Assembly (NCBI GenBank): GCA_017519885.1
Contig: JAFWRO010000023.1
Location: forward strand, 10,038 to 74,037
DNA length: 64,000 bases
From: Liminaster sp017519885
GTDB lineage: Bacteria; Bacteroidota; Bacteroidia; Bacteroidales; UBA3663
Direction: 5' to 3'
This document shows positions 27,070-35,830 of the stretch, in pieces (position 1 is the stretch's first letter; every line of letters begins with the position of its first letter). The notes below the pieces were generated by a model. It was given only the letters and a program-made list of their open reading frames with translations, searched no databases and was not told where the DNA came from. Position numbers and translations under genes: made by a program.

Positions 27070-29142
27070 TCAATAATAGGAATATGGTTCATAGGTGTCG
27101 GCGACGTATAGCTTCAGCCAGTCGCAGGATTCGTAGATCGGGCTGTCACGTTTGGTCTGGTAGCGTAGCCACTTGTAGGCTTCGCGCTGCGGTCCTTCGG
27201 GTGAGAGGATGTAGTAGCGCTTTTTGTCGTTGTCGTACCGAATATACGTTTCCTGCTCGGAGGTCGGATTGGCCGCTAAACCGAAATGGCATTTGACTTT
27301 CATGTTGAAGTCGTTAGTGCAATCGAGGGCGAGCTGCAGATAGTGTGCAGCCTGATCGTTCAGCTGGTTGTAATGATAGTCGGCACCCGACCAGGAGTAT
27401 TCCGAGATGGCCCAAAGGTCGCCAGCATAGGAGGCTTGGAAAAGCATGTCGGCCAGGTTGAACGCCACCTCTGCTTTCTCCTCTCCCTTGGCTTTGTTGA
27501 GCCATTCCTTCATCGAAATCACTTGTAGGCAGAATTGGTATTTGATATTATCTACCTCGGTCGTATTGGAATCCCAGTTCTCAGAGCGATCCTTGCGTTG
27601 GAATGGCGTATCGGGACGATGGCGATGCATCAGGTAGGGCGTAATGCCTAGATTGCGAAGGTGATCCTCAGGCACTTTTTCGAGGAAATCCCGGGCCTCT
27701 TCGAAGTTTCCTTCACGAATAAGTTTGGTGCCGATGAGTTCATTGAAAAAGTTCTGGCCAAGGGCACAATATTTGACTAAACATTGGCCCAAGGGACTGT
27801 CGCCTCCGTGCTTGATATAATGCTGTAATTCCTTCACCTGCTGGGTTGGCATATCGTGGTCCAGTTCCCAATAATTGCCGTTGATCAGATTGCGGGTGAG
27901 GAAGGAAAGCGAAGGATCCTGGCGCTGATTGACGTAGGCCTGCAGTCGCTTGTCGATTTCGTTGCCCCAAAGACCTTGCACCACGCTGCGCTCGGGATCG
28001 CTGAGATAATATGCGAACTCCTTGTAATTACGTATTTCCTCGGCCACATATTCATCGTATTGGGCAGGTTTGTTGTCCAACGACAGCGATGCGGCGAACT
28101 TGTAGTGACGCAACAGACTCTTCAAACTATTTTCACCTGGTAAATCCTCGGCTTTCACAAATGACTGATAAGCTGCGTTTTCCTGACCTGTGATGAGCTG
28201 GATGAAGCCGACGAACGTCTGCCACATTCGCAGGTCCTTGGCCTTGCCTTCCGCCACTACTTTTTCGGCAAGGTCAACCACAGCTTCACGATGACGGGTC
28301 ACTTTGGTCCAGATCTTGTAGTCTTCGTCATCCATCTCCCAATAGTCGTGTTGCGAAGCGTGGTAGAAGTAGTTGGCATAATCCTCGAGGATATAGCCCA
28401 GTATCATGGCATTGGGATCCTTGCGATAGACTTCCTCGATGCTCGTCGAGTCGAGCAGGCGATTCACACAGAGGCTGATGCTTCCACCATCGCGCAGACG
28501 GAAGTAGATGGGCAAAGCCTTGTCGTAATCGCCTTTTCGGAAATAGATACCTGCAACATAGCCCTCCATACGGTCACGTATTTCGCTGGGCTCCCAACGG
28601 GAAGCCTCATCGGTCCACAGACGCATCATAGCATCGTCGGCATTGAGTCGGGCTAGGATACGCATCTTGAGGAATGTCAGGCGTTTGCTCAGATCCTTTC
28701 CGACCTTCAGGGCATTCGCCTTGTCGAGGACTTGCTGGTATTCCTCGGGGGTCACCTTCCTGTACTCCCAGAACTGGGTGGATTCCACCAGCTCGTTGAG
28801 CTCGGTGTTGATCTGCAGCAGGGCGATGGCATCGGTCTTCCCCTGTTCGCGCAAGGTGGTGATCAGTAGATTGGTAGTCGGTTCTTCGGAATCCTCGAAA
28901 TCGTCCATACGGAGATAGCGTACGGCGCTGAGGAGAGCATCATCGGCAGGCAGACCTGCATATCTTGCCCAGAATTGGGCGGATTCGTTGGTGTGCTGAT
29001 CGGCAAGGTTGGGCAATTCCTGTGTGCAATGGAACAGGTCGTAATACGAAGGATCGTCGCCGTCCCATCCGCAAGCCAGACTGGCCGAGGTGGTCATCAG
29101 GCCGAGGCTAATGGCCAGAAAATAACTTTTGAAGAGTTTCAT
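27070..29142 (-). CDS. Large secreted protein of unknown function, helical-repeat-like
   Basis: I do not recognise a named family. The 690-residue protein has a signal peptide ending in SASLACGWDGD; the cysteine could be a lipobox variant (SLAC) so surface or periplasmic anchoring is possible. The remainder is helix-rich, with many aromatic and acidic residues and TPR-like segments such as YFRKGDYDKALPIYFRLRDGG. There are no membrane helices. Its start overlaps the stop of the upstream lipoprotein gene by 35 nt, and it is 22 nt from the hydrolase gene downstream, so the three are likely one operon. Confidence 0.75.
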   Translation of the reverse strand: MKLFKSYFLAISLGLMTTSASLACGWDGDDPSYYDLFHCTQELPNLADQHTNESAQFWARYAGLPADDALLSAVRYLRMDDFEDSEEPTTNLLITTLREQGKTDAIALLQINTELNELVESTQFWEYRKVTPEEYQQVLDKANALKVGKDLSKRLTFLKMRILARLNADDAMMRLWTDEASRWEPSEIRDRMEGYVAGIYFRKGDYDKALPIYFRLRDGGSISLCVNRLLDSTSIEEVYRKDPNAMILGYILEDYANYFYHASQHDYWEMDDEDYKIWTKVTRHREAVVDLAEKVVAEGKAKDLRMWQTFVGFIQLITGQENAAYQSFVKAEDLPGENSLKSLLRHYKFAASLSLDNKPAQYDEYVAEEIRNYKEFAYYLSDPERSVVQGLWGNEIDKRLQAYVNQRQDPSLSFLTRNLINGNYWELDHDMPTQQVKELQHYIKHGGDSPLGQCLVKYCALGQNFFNELIGTKLIREGNFEEARDFLEKVPEDHLRNLGITPYLMHRHRPDTPFQRKDRSENWDSNTTEVDNIKYQFCLQVISMKEWLNKAKGEEKAEVAFNLADMLFQASYAGDLWAISEYSWSGADYHYNQLNDQAAHYLQLALDCTNDFNMKVKCHFGLAANPTSEQETYIRYDNDKKRYYILSPEGPQREAYKWLRYQTKRDSPIYESCDWLKLYVADTYEPYSYY

Positions 29143-30172
29143 TGCTGTATTGTTTTAACTGGTTTTCATCGAGGTGATAGAGAATAACCTGGTCACATAT
29201 TTCGGGACGAAGGTCAGTAAGCGTGCGACGCACGTCCATCAGGACATCGGCTGGTACAAACTCATGTCGCACAATGTCACCTGGGAAAATGCGTCCTTCG
29301 CCCCGCATAGCCACCCCAGAGGGTGGGATGGGTTGGTAATCGACCGACAGGAAGTGGCTTTCGTCGATGGGCTTGAATCGGGCTGTATCGCCGATATCTA
29401 CACCGCGCAGGATACAGTTGAACTTCTTATCGTGGAATAGCAGATTCCAACTATAGACTGGCAACGCCGCACATAGAGGCAGACTGTAGCGCGGCAAGTA
29501 ACGTAGATAGGGCTCGATGCCTCGTTTGGTGAGGATGCTGCACTCCTCGTCGAAGTCAGTCAGTTTGCCTACATTATAAACCATCAATGCTCCGTAATCG
29601 ACGGGCGGTGCCTCCATGCCGAGCTGGTGCAGACGGATGGTGGCCGATAGTTTAGAACCTCCTTCTGCCTCGAAAGCCTTGCGTAGTTGACTAAGGAAAT
29701 TGAAATAGCGTTCCTGGTTGCGCCGTGTCCAGTCGAAGTCAATTTGCAGTTCGGTAGGCTTTGCCAGGCCATTCTGCTCCAACATCTGTCGAACACGCAT
29801 TGCAATGAGTCGCGGCAGTGTCGACAGGCCGGTGGTATCGTTCATCACATTGACTGCCAGGAAGACAGTGGGAATCACCTCTATCTGTGCAGGCAATGTA
29901 TCCGTAAACGTCAAGGTGGTGGAAGGGATAATTTCTCCGTTTCTTCTCACTACATCAAAAAGGTGCAGATATACCTTTCCTACCTTCTGACGATTGATGA
30001 AAGAGCGTTCAGCATCGTTGAGTTTCAGCTCCTGTCGCCAGTAATACATCGCATTCTGAGGGTTGGGTATCTCGCTTTTCTGCCTCGTGCAACCGCATAC
30101 CGTCCAAAGCAGGATGCTCAGGCAGAACATCTTGCAGAAGTAGGTGAGGAGAGGAGTCAGTCGTGATTGCAT
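29108..30172 (-). CDS. Lipoprotein of unknown function, possibly TIM-barrel-like
   Basis: The 354-residue product has a hydrophobic N-terminus ending VCGC, a lipobox. Downstream, VYLHLFDVV, LQIDFDWTRRNQERYF and LSATIRLHQLG are arranged like strands of a TIM barrel, resembling the DUF3142 group, but this is a weak match from memory. The start at 30172 is supported by a promoter whose -7 box ends 35 nt upstream; the inner ATG at 30130 would leave no basic residues in the signal peptide. It shares an operon with the two genes downstream and is divergent from the sigma factor. Confidence 0.65.
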   Translation of the reverse strand: MQSRLTPLLTYFCKMFCLSILLWTVCGCTRQKSEIPNPQNAMYYWRQELKLNDAERSFINRQKVGKVYLHLFDVVRRNGEIIPSTTLTFTDTLPAQIEVIPTVFLAVNVMNDTTGLSTLPRLIAMRVRQMLEQNGLAKPTELQIDFDWTRRNQERYFNFLSQLRKAFEAEGGSKLSATIRLHQLGMEAPPVDYGALMVYNVGKLTDFDEECSILTKRGIEPYLRYLPRYSLPLCAALPVYSWNLLFHDKKFNCILRGVDIGDTARFKPIDESHFLSVDYQPIPPSGVAMRGEGRIFPGDIVRHEFVPADVLMDVRRTLTDLRPEICDQVILYHLDENQLKQYSNETLQKLFSGH

Positions 30173-30206
30173 AGTGATTACGATGTTTTTCCGTACGATA
30201 TCGCGG

Positions 30207-30237
30207 CAAAGTTCGTAAGAATTCTTGACATTTGCAA
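30207..30237 (-). promoter_or_regulatory. Putative promoter of the three-gene minus operon
   Basis: On the minus strand, TTG at 30237-30235, a 20-nt spacer, then GAACTTTG at 30214-30207, one mismatch from TAnnTTTG. Its upstream side lies 19 nt from the divergent sigma-factor promoter. Confidence 0.5.
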
Positions 30238-30255
30238 GTATTTGGCAAAAAAAAG

Positions 30256-30286
30256 TTGGTGGTTTGAAGAAAACATCCTATCTTTG
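30256..30286 (+). promoter_or_regulatory. Promoter of the ECF sigma factor operon
   Basis: TTG at 30256-30258, a 20-nt spacer, and a perfect TATCTTTG at 30279-30286. The predicted leader to the ATG at 30375 is about 80 nt. The match to the housekeeping consensus suggests the sigma gene is expressed by the primary sigma factor rather than only by itself. Confidence 0.75.
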
Positions 30287-30374
30287 CCCTGAAATCTTGA
30301 AAAGATGAAATAGTTTTTTCGACTTTTGCGCTTGTCCGTCGTATATTGGATGAGAGCAAGATGCAAGATTCAGT

Positions 30375-30935
30375 ATGGACATCATTACTAATGACATAAT
30401 CGAGCGATGCCGATGCGGCGACCAAGCCGCCTTCCGGAAAGTGGTGCAGACCTATCAGCAGATGGTCTTCACCTTGGCTTTTCGCTCGTTATGCGACGAA
30501 GAGGAGGCTAAGGATGTGGTGCAGGAGACGATGATCAAGGTGTGGGTCAACTTCGCATCCTACAACCCCAGGCAAAATCTGAGAAACTGGATCTACACTA
30601 TTGCTATCCGGCTATGTTTTGACCGATTGAAGAGTAAGGCCTCTATCGAACCGTTGCCCGAAGACGAAGATTACTTCTCCCAATACGTTTCGGATAGCGA
30701 CACGGAAAAGGAGTTGGAGAACCACGAACTCCTCTCGGTCATCAAGACGCTGGTAAGCCGACTCAGTCCCAAGCAACGCATCGTCTTCACGCTGGTTCAT
30801 CTGGAGAACCTCGACACGGAAGAGGTGGAACAGATCACGGGGCTGGATGCTGCCAAGATCAAGAGCAACCTTTATGTGGCACGGAAAACGATACGCGAAC
30901 AATTAAATCAGTTAGGATATGGAAAAGATAGATGA
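30375..30935 (+). CDS. ECF-type RNA polymerase sigma factor
   Basis: This is a 186-residue extracytoplasmic-function sigma factor. Region 2 spans about residues 20-85 (FRKVVQTYQQMVFTLAFRS, then DVVQETMIKVWVNF and LRNWIYTIAIRLCFDRLKS). Region 4 covers about 120-175 (LSPKQRIVFTLVHLENLDTE, then ITGLDAAKIKSNLYVARKTI). Its stop overlaps the next gene by 17 nt, the usual sign of a sigma and anti-sigma pair. The target genes are unknown; the divergent lipoprotein operon is the nearest candidate. Confidence 0.93.
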   Translation: MDIITNDIIERCRCGDQAAFRKVVQTYQQMVFTLAFRSLCDEEEAKDVVQETMIKVWVNFASYNPRQNLRNWIYTIAIRLCFDRLKSKASIEPLPEDEDYFSQYVSDSDTEKELENHELLSVIKTLVSRLSPKQRIVFTLVHLENLDTEEVEQITGLDAAKIKSNLYVARKTIREQLNQLGYGKDR

Positions 30936-31299
30936 AATCACCCGACGGCTGGCTTCGCAACAGCCCATGCTATTCGATGCGGATGCTTTGACCGATAATA
31001 TCATGAGTAATCTGCCTTCGCAACAGCGGCCTTTCGGCCAACAATACTTGCGAGCAGTGCAATGGATCTCATCTGTGGCAGCTATCTGCCTGTTGGTCCT
31101 GTTCTATAGCCAACGCCGCAGCATTGTCGAGCGTCCTAACGACATCGACTACGGCCAAAGCTTACAGCGGTTTCAGCCGGAATATCTGCAAATCCTTGAC
31201 AACCTACCTCCTCGTGAAGCGTTTTGCCAATTCAATGAAATGAAGCGGTCCAGGGCCTCCATTTCCCACATTAAGAGACATTTTACCTCACTGCAATAA
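30919..31299 (+). CDS. Small single-pass membrane protein, possible anti-sigma factor
   Basis: The 126-residue protein has a hydrophilic cytosolic-type N-terminus of about 45 residues, one membrane helix (about 47-64, VQWISSVAAICLLVLFY), and a short outer part. That topology and the 17-nt overlap with the sigma gene suggest an anti-sigma factor. No zinc-binding HxxxCxxC motif is present, so it would be of a non-canonical type. The function is inferred from context. Confidence 0.65.
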   Translation: MEKIDEITRRLASQQPMLFDADALTDNIMSNLPSQQRPFGQQYLRAVQWISSVAAICLLVLFYSQRRSIVERPNDIDYGQSLQRFQPEYLQILDNLPPREAFCQFNEMKRSRASISHIKRHFTSLQ

Positions 31300-31344
31300 T
31301 TATCGGCATGCCCTGCTCATGCCCAACTAAAAAAATATCACTTT

Positions 31345-32460
31345 ATGAAAAAGTATCTTTTTCTTTTCGCTATGCTGCTGGTCGCGCTTTCAGCTTGTGA
31401 GAGCGGACATATCGACATGAATACCATCATCCATGCTGATGGCACCTGTCGGCGCGAGATTTGTTTCAAGGCCGACTCCGCTGCCTTGGTTAACGGTTCC
31501 ATCAATGCTCATTCTAATGTCTTGGATATTCTGAACGACAATGATTGGACATACGAAGTGCAAGATACATTGTGGATCAAGGCGTACCGTGACTTTTCGT
31601 CGCCCGATGAGATGGCCGAGGCTATGCCTCTAAAGGTGGCAGGACAACAGGTGAAGTCGAAAGCTAAACTCGAGAAGCAATTCCGTTGGTTCTATACCGA
31701 CTACATTTATACTGAAACATTCGAAAGCATCGCTCCAACCTTCGTCATTCCCTTGACCAATTATATGGAGAAAGACATGGCTGACTTTTGGCTGACGGGC
31801 ACACCTGATGTTATGAAGGGATATAGCGGCCTAGAGATGAAGGACTATTTGGACTCGATGGAGGATGCATACTTGCACTTTGTCAATGCCAACATTCTCA
31901 ATGACCTCATGGATGTGCTTGCCGAGCATTATGACGACATCGCCAAAGTTCCTGTCAGCAAGGAGGAGTTTCTTGCGAGCAAGTCGGAATTGATAGAACG
32001 AGCAGATAAGATGTCAACCGATGTCTTGAATTTTGAACCAGAGAAACTTCTTGCCGAGACTTTCAAAACAGAAGCATATAATCAAGCGCTGAAAGATGAC
32101 CCTGTGATATCCGAAGCATGGGAGCAACGCCAGAATGTCTATGTGTCACTGCTGATGCTCGATGTGGACTATCAGTTGACTATGCCGGGGGGCATCATCG
32201 AAGTCCTGAAGTGCGGCGACGGTGTCTTTCGCGATGGAGAACTGCATTACCGACTGAATGGTATGAGGCTCCTCGCCCCTTGCTATTCTATCAAAGCCAC
32301 TTCGAGCGGCAAGAACAATTGGGCGCTCTACCTTTCGCTGGCCATTGTTCTTCTGGCCATCGGTTTGGGGATCTATTTCCTGTTCAGAAGCAGGATTCGT
32401 GAGAATTCGTTATTCAACTTCCGCAAGAACTCCACCAAGTTGAGCAAAAGCGAAACTTGA
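31345..32460 (+). CDS. Lipoprotein with C-terminal membrane helix, unknown function
   Basis: I do not recognise the family. The 371-residue protein starts with a lipoprotein signal ending LVALSAC, followed by DMNTIIHADGTCRREI, a soluble domain rich in acidic residues, and a second membrane helix close to the C-terminus (about 330-351, NWALYLSLAIVLLAIGLGIY) with a basic cytosolic tail. Dual anchoring by lipid and helix is unusual. It follows the small membrane protein by 45 nt and is terminated by a hairpin at 32484, so it probably belongs to the sigma operon and could be a sensor or an envelope-stress target. Confidence 0.7.
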   Translation: MKKYLFLFAMLLVALSACESGHIDMNTIIHADGTCRREICFKADSAALVNGSINAHSNVLDILNDNDWTYEVQDTLWIKAYRDFSSPDEMAEAMPLKVAGQQVKSKAKLEKQFRWFYTDYIYTETFESIAPTFVIPLTNYMEKDMADFWLTGTPDVMKGYSGLEMKDYLDSMEDAYLHFVNANILNDLMDVLAEHYDDIAKVPVSKEEFLASKSELIERADKMSTDVLNFEPEKLLAETFKTEAYNQALKDDPVISEAWEQRQNVYVSLLMLDVDYQLTMPGGIIEVLKCGDGVFRDGELHYRLNGMRLLAPCYSIKATSSGKNNWALYLSLAIVLLAIGLGIYFLFRSRIRENSLFNFRKNSTKLSKSET

Positions 32461-32483
32461 GATATTGTTTCCTTTTATAGAAC

Positions 32484-32511
32484 AAGGCGCTTTCCTGTTG
32501 GAAAACGCCTT
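32484..32511 (+). terminator. Terminator of the sigma factor operon
   Basis: Imperfect stem AAGGCGCTTTCC (32484-32495) with GGAAAACGCCTT (32500-32511) around a 4-nt loop, 24 nt after the lipoprotein stop. It sits just before the end of the convergent ATPase gene. Confidence 0.65.
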
Positions 32512-32532
32512 ATCTGTTCTTGCAACTTGTTG

Positions 32533-33807
32533 TCAGTCTTTCAAGCAGCCTATAGGTATGACATACACTCCGTCTTTTCTTTTGTATGCAAACTTGCCGA
32601 CACCGACAATAACAGCCATAAAAGAAGGAAGAGGCATTTTATCCGTATCGATATTGTTGGATAATTCTATCATGCTGGCAGCGCCTTTGTTTATATTGTC
32701 TTCACCACCCAGTTTCACTTCAAGAAGAGCATAACTGCCATTTCGTCTATGAAGGACTGTGTCACATTCAAGACCACTACTGTCTCTATAGTGATAGAGT
32801 TGGCCATCCAGAGACTCGGCATAGACACGAAGGTCGCGTACTACCAAGTCCTCAAAGAAAAGGCCGAACGAATCTAGATCATTGACCAAATCGTTTGGCC
32901 CAAGTCCTAAAACCGCCGTTCCAATGCTTGGATCTACGAAATGACGTGTATCGCTTGTCCTAATTGCAGCTTTGCTGCGTATATTCGGATTCCATGCAGT
33001 AAGATCTTCAATAACAAACAATTTTTTCAAAGCCTTAATATAATCTGCTACAGTATCTTCATCCAATTTGCTTGAATCGTTAGTAAGCATGTCTTTACGA
33101 ATAGTGGAGTATGACACTTGTTGAGAGATGTTTCTTGCATATGAACGAAGGAGAAGATTTGCGCGTTCAGGGCTTCTCTTTACTTTGTCAACGCGCTGTA
33201 TGTCACGTTGAATAACGGAATCGACATAGTCGAATGCTTGATCTAAAGCGACTTCCTTTGGGATTATTGTGGCCCATGGCCATCCACCTCGGCAGGTGAG
33301 ATAGGCGATGTCGTCTATCTCTAATTTGTTTTGTTGTATCTCGGGCGTTTTCCCTTCAAATAGGTCCCTTAGGCTGATAGTGCCGTTCGATTCCCCAGAT
33401 TCATATAGACTCATTGGTCGCATCATGATGTGCGCAAATCGCCCTGTACCACTATGGATAGTTTCCTCGGCGTCTGGCAGTACGGATGACCCTGTAAGGA
33501 TAAATTGCGATGGAATCCCACGGTTGTCCACCTCGCTGCGTATGGAATCCCAAATGGGTGGTAATGCCTGCCATTCGTCTATCAGTCTAGGAGTTTCACC
33601 TTCTAACAATGTTTTGGGACTGATTTCTATCATCTGCATACTTTGTTTTAACACAGATGCATCTCCAAGGTCGAGCACACTTTTTGCTAGTTGCTTTGCA
33701 GTTGTAGTTTTACCACACCATTTGGGGCCTTCTATCAGGACGGCTCCTTTTCCAAGAACCTTGCGTTCAAGGATTTTGTCTGCTATTCGTCGTTTGTATT
33801 CTGCCAT
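32533..33807 (-). CDS. AAA-type ATPase with DUF4143-like C-terminal domain
   Basis: From the ATG at 33807 the protein has 424 residues. The Walker A motif EGPKWCGKTTTAKQL is near residue 25-35, Walker B-like PRLIDEWQALPP near 85, and ILTGSS the sensor segment near 115. The C-terminal half, with FFEDLVVRDLRVYAES and DSSGLECDTVLHRRNG, is the nuclease-like DUF4143 fold. Such AAA_14/DUF4143 proteins are widespread in Bacteroidetes accessory regions, and their role is unknown. An upstream ATG at 33909 is rejected because a consensus promoter (33856-33826) lies within that extension, 19 nt from the chosen ATG. Confidence 0.88.
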   Translation of the reverse strand: MAEYKRRIADKILERKVLGKGAVLIEGPKWCGKTTTAKQLAKSVLDLGDASVLKQSMQMIEISPKTLLEGETPRLIDEWQALPPIWDSIRSEVDNRGIPSQFILTGSSVLPDAEETIHSGTGRFAHIMMRPMSLYESGESNGTISLRDLFEGKTPEIQQNKLEIDDIAYLTCRGGWPWATIIPKEVALDQAFDYVDSVIQRDIQRVDKVKRSPERANLLLRSYARNISQQVSYSTIRKDMLTNDSSKLDEDTVADYIKALKKLFVIEDLTAWNPNIRSKAAIRTSDTRHFVDPSIGTAVLGLGPNDLVNDLDSFGLFFEDLVVRDLRVYAESLDGQLYHYRDSSGLECDTVLHRRNGSYALLEVKLGGEDNINKGAASMIELSNNIDTDKMPLPSFMAVIVGVGKFAYKRKDGVYVIPIGCLKD

Positions 33808-33825
33808 ATCATTCGTTTGTGGGTG

Positions 33826-33856
33826 CAAAGGTATGATTTTTATTTCATTTGGCCAA
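33826..33856 (-). promoter_or_regulatory. Promoter of the AAA/DUF4143 ATPase gene
   Basis: On the minus strand, TTG at 33856-33854, a 20-nt spacer and a perfect TACCTTTG at 33833-33826. The leader to the ATG at 33807 would be about 12 nt, one of the shortest here. Confidence 0.75.
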
Positions 33857-33891
33857 ATTTTTTTGTAGTTTTCAGCGATTTTTATCGATTT

Positions 33892-33983
33892 TTCGGTTGT
33901 TTGTGGCAATTTCGTTCGGTTATTTGTGACGATTTTGTTCGGTTATTTGTGACGATTTTGTTCGGTTATTTGTGATGATTTGT
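33892..33983. repeat. Four 23-nt tandem repeats upstream of the ATPase promoter
   Basis: Units start at 33892, 33915, 33938 and 33961. The second and third are identical (TTCGGTTATTTGTGACGATT followed by TTG). The first and fourth differ by a few bases. There are no spacers, so it is not a CRISPR array. The array begins 36 nt upstream of the -33 box of the ATPase promoter and may be a multi-copy operator or a replication-slippage product. Confidence 0.85.
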
Positions 33984-34013
33984 TACGAAGAGTGGCATCC
34001 CATTTGGGGTGTC

Positions 34014-34034
34014 AAAGATAAGGTCGTTATCTTT
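34014..34034. other. Small hairpin in the 33984-34243 noncoding stretch
   Basis: AAAGATAA (34014-34021) pairs with TTATCTTT (34027-34034) around a 5-nt loop. ATAAGGTC (34018-34025) also pairs with GACCTTAT (34069-34076), so two alternative folds are possible. Otherwise I see no gene in 33984-34243. A -7-like TATATTTG at 34215-34222 without a clear -33 box probably serves the next gene, 22 nt away. Confidence 0.4.
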
Positions 34035-34243
34035 CCCTGCTGAAATACAGGGCTTGTCCAAATGGAATGACCTTATGGCTAAATTCTCGAATTTTCCGAT
34101 GAATCGGCATCATAATGTCACTTTTGCATTAAAAAAAGTAGTATTTGCGGGCTTCTGCGTTTTTAAATGTGCAGTTTTTTCCGATTATCTGCATTTCTTT
34201 TCGTGTGAAATTGATATATTTGCACAAAAAGAACCGAAAAGCC

Positions 34244-35830
34244 ATGAGCAGAAAACCATTATTTGTCGTCGCTTGGATGATTTTTGCGTCCCTTGTCAGT
34301 TTCGGACAACGGAAACTCGAACGTACAGTTCGTTATGATGCAGCCTCCGGGTTCACCATCATCACCGACACCATCGGGATTGACCTGACGAGCCTTTCAA
34401 CCCCAGTTTCGAACATGGAGTTGGAATACGTGGTGGATTATCGTGGGAACAATCTGTATTTCTTCGGAGCCCATAACTACACGGCATTTAATAATTGTGA
34501 TTATAGGGACAAGTATCTCATTGTTTCCGTCTCACCTGGTAATGAAAGACAAAGTTTCATCGAAATACCACCTAAGACCAGATTTGGGTGGCATAGTTAC
34601 TTGTTGTCCTCCAAGGATAACCAATTGTATCTTTGGTATTCGCGAGAATCAGAGAATAGAGCCCCAGATCTCTGTTGGGATGACAATAGTCATCATTGGA
34701 TCAAGGTGGACAATTTTTCGACCACCTGCTATGAAGACGAAGACTTTGCAGTGTCGTTCGAACCACAAGGGGAATGGGGACTTTTCACCTGCTTCCATGA
34801 CAAGCAGACAGGGTTGAAGCATCTCTTCGATGCCGATATGGACAAGATTGTACGATACCACGACACCTATTACATTATCAGCAAGGCGCTCATCTACGAA
34901 GTCAAGGATCCCCACGAGGGATGGGTGATGGACAATACCCGTTATGATAAATGGGCATACCATACACCCACGGCCAAAACATTTATCTCCTCAAAATACA
35001 AGAGATATTTGGATTACGAGTATTATATGGGTGATGACCAGAGCCCGGATACCCTGTATTTCACAGGATTTATTCATGATGACAACTTTTACGTATTGGC
35101 GGGGAATACGGATGAACTGTACCTTGCCCAAATCCATCCCACAGGTCAACCCAAGTTTCAAAAGATCCTAACGCTGGAGAAAATGGGGCATGACTTGCCC
35201 GTTGGTCCATATATGTCTAACAACTGGAATCCGTATCGGTCACTATGCATGTTCCATGGAAACTGGAATACAGATGTGATCCTTGACATGAAGTCCGACA
35301 CCATACATTTCACCTACCTTCGAACCAACCCCGACACATTGCAGTATCTTAGACCAGAAGTTTGGCCAAAGGTATTGAACTATCTGTCTGACAACATCGG
35401 GAAGGTGACGATGGACGATGTGGCACAATTTGAGAAGCAAGTTGGTGGAAAGTCCGGGAAGGGAGTCAGGGCAAGCTTCATGAACCACTACTTCCCACAA
35501 TCTGGAGACAGTCTTTACGAACTAATCACCTATTACCATGCAATAGATGAAAACGATTCATTCGAAGTCGAATATTGCCGTCATAAGGAAACGAATGTTG
35601 CAGCTGCAGTTTCCATCGAGTTCGAAAAAACACGATACTACCAGGGGGAAAACAGACTATTTGATGACTCAAGAACGATCACTAAAGAAACACTGCCAGA
35701 ATTCATGGAGCAGTATCTTGCTTCCCCTCCCGACTCTATTGATATAAAAAACGAAAATTTTCCAGAAAGGTATTGGCATAGGAATGGGCACACCTATTTT
35801 CTCCATGATGACCGTATCACCATCTACTGA
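34244..35830 (+). CDS. Secreted protein of unknown function
   Basis: The 528-residue product begins MSRKPLFVVAWMIFASLVSFGQ, a Sec signal peptide, and contains no further membrane helix. The body is rich in aromatic residues and alternates short beta-strand-like segments (YVVDYRGNNLYFFGAHNY, HDDNFYVLAGNTDELYLAQI), which could form a propeller; no family is recognised. The ATG at 34244 is preferred over the upstream in-frame starts because it opens the signal peptide. The same reading frame continues past its TGA stop into a decayed copy of its C-terminal part. It lies in an AT-richer accessory patch next to the ATPase. Confidence 0.75.
   Translation: MSRKPLFVVAWMIFASLVSFGQRKLERTVRYDAASGFTIITDTIGIDLTSLSTPVSNMELEYVVDYRGNNLYFFGAHNYTAFNNCDYRDKYLIVSVSPGNERQSFIEIPPKTRFGWHSYLLSSKDNQLYLWYSRESENRAPDLCWDDNSHHWIKVDNFSTTCYEDEDFAVSFEPQGEWGLFTCFHDKQTGLKHLFDADMDKIVRYHDTYYIISKALIYEVKDPHEGWVMDNTRYDKWAYHTPTAKTFISSKYKRYLDYEYYMGDDQSPDTLYFTGFIHDDNFYVLAGNTDELYLAQIHPTGQPKFQKILTLEKMGHDLPVGPYMSNNWNPYRSLCMFHGNWNTDVILDMKSDTIHFTYLRTNPDTLQYLRPEVWPKVLNYLSDNIGKVTMDDVAQFEKQVGGKSGKGVRASFMNHYFPQSGDSLYELITYYHAIDENDSFEVEYCRHKETNVAAAVSIEFEKTRYYQGENRLFDDSRTITKETLPEFMEQYLASPPDSIDIKNENFPERYWHRNGHTYFLHDDRITIY

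Noticed and set aside
33892..33983. CRISPR array
   Set aside because: The 23-nt repeats are directly contiguous with no spacers, and no cas gene is nearby.
34009..34338. A 109-codon open frame before the secreted protein
   Set aside because: It overlaps the signal peptide region of the real gene in another frame, lacks a promoter at a suitable distance and has no recognisable features.
35828..35830. TGA recoding (selenocysteine or stop read-through) in the secreted protein
   Set aside because: No SECIS-like hairpin is seen, and the following part is a duplicate of the same domain, better explained by a collapsed tandem duplication.
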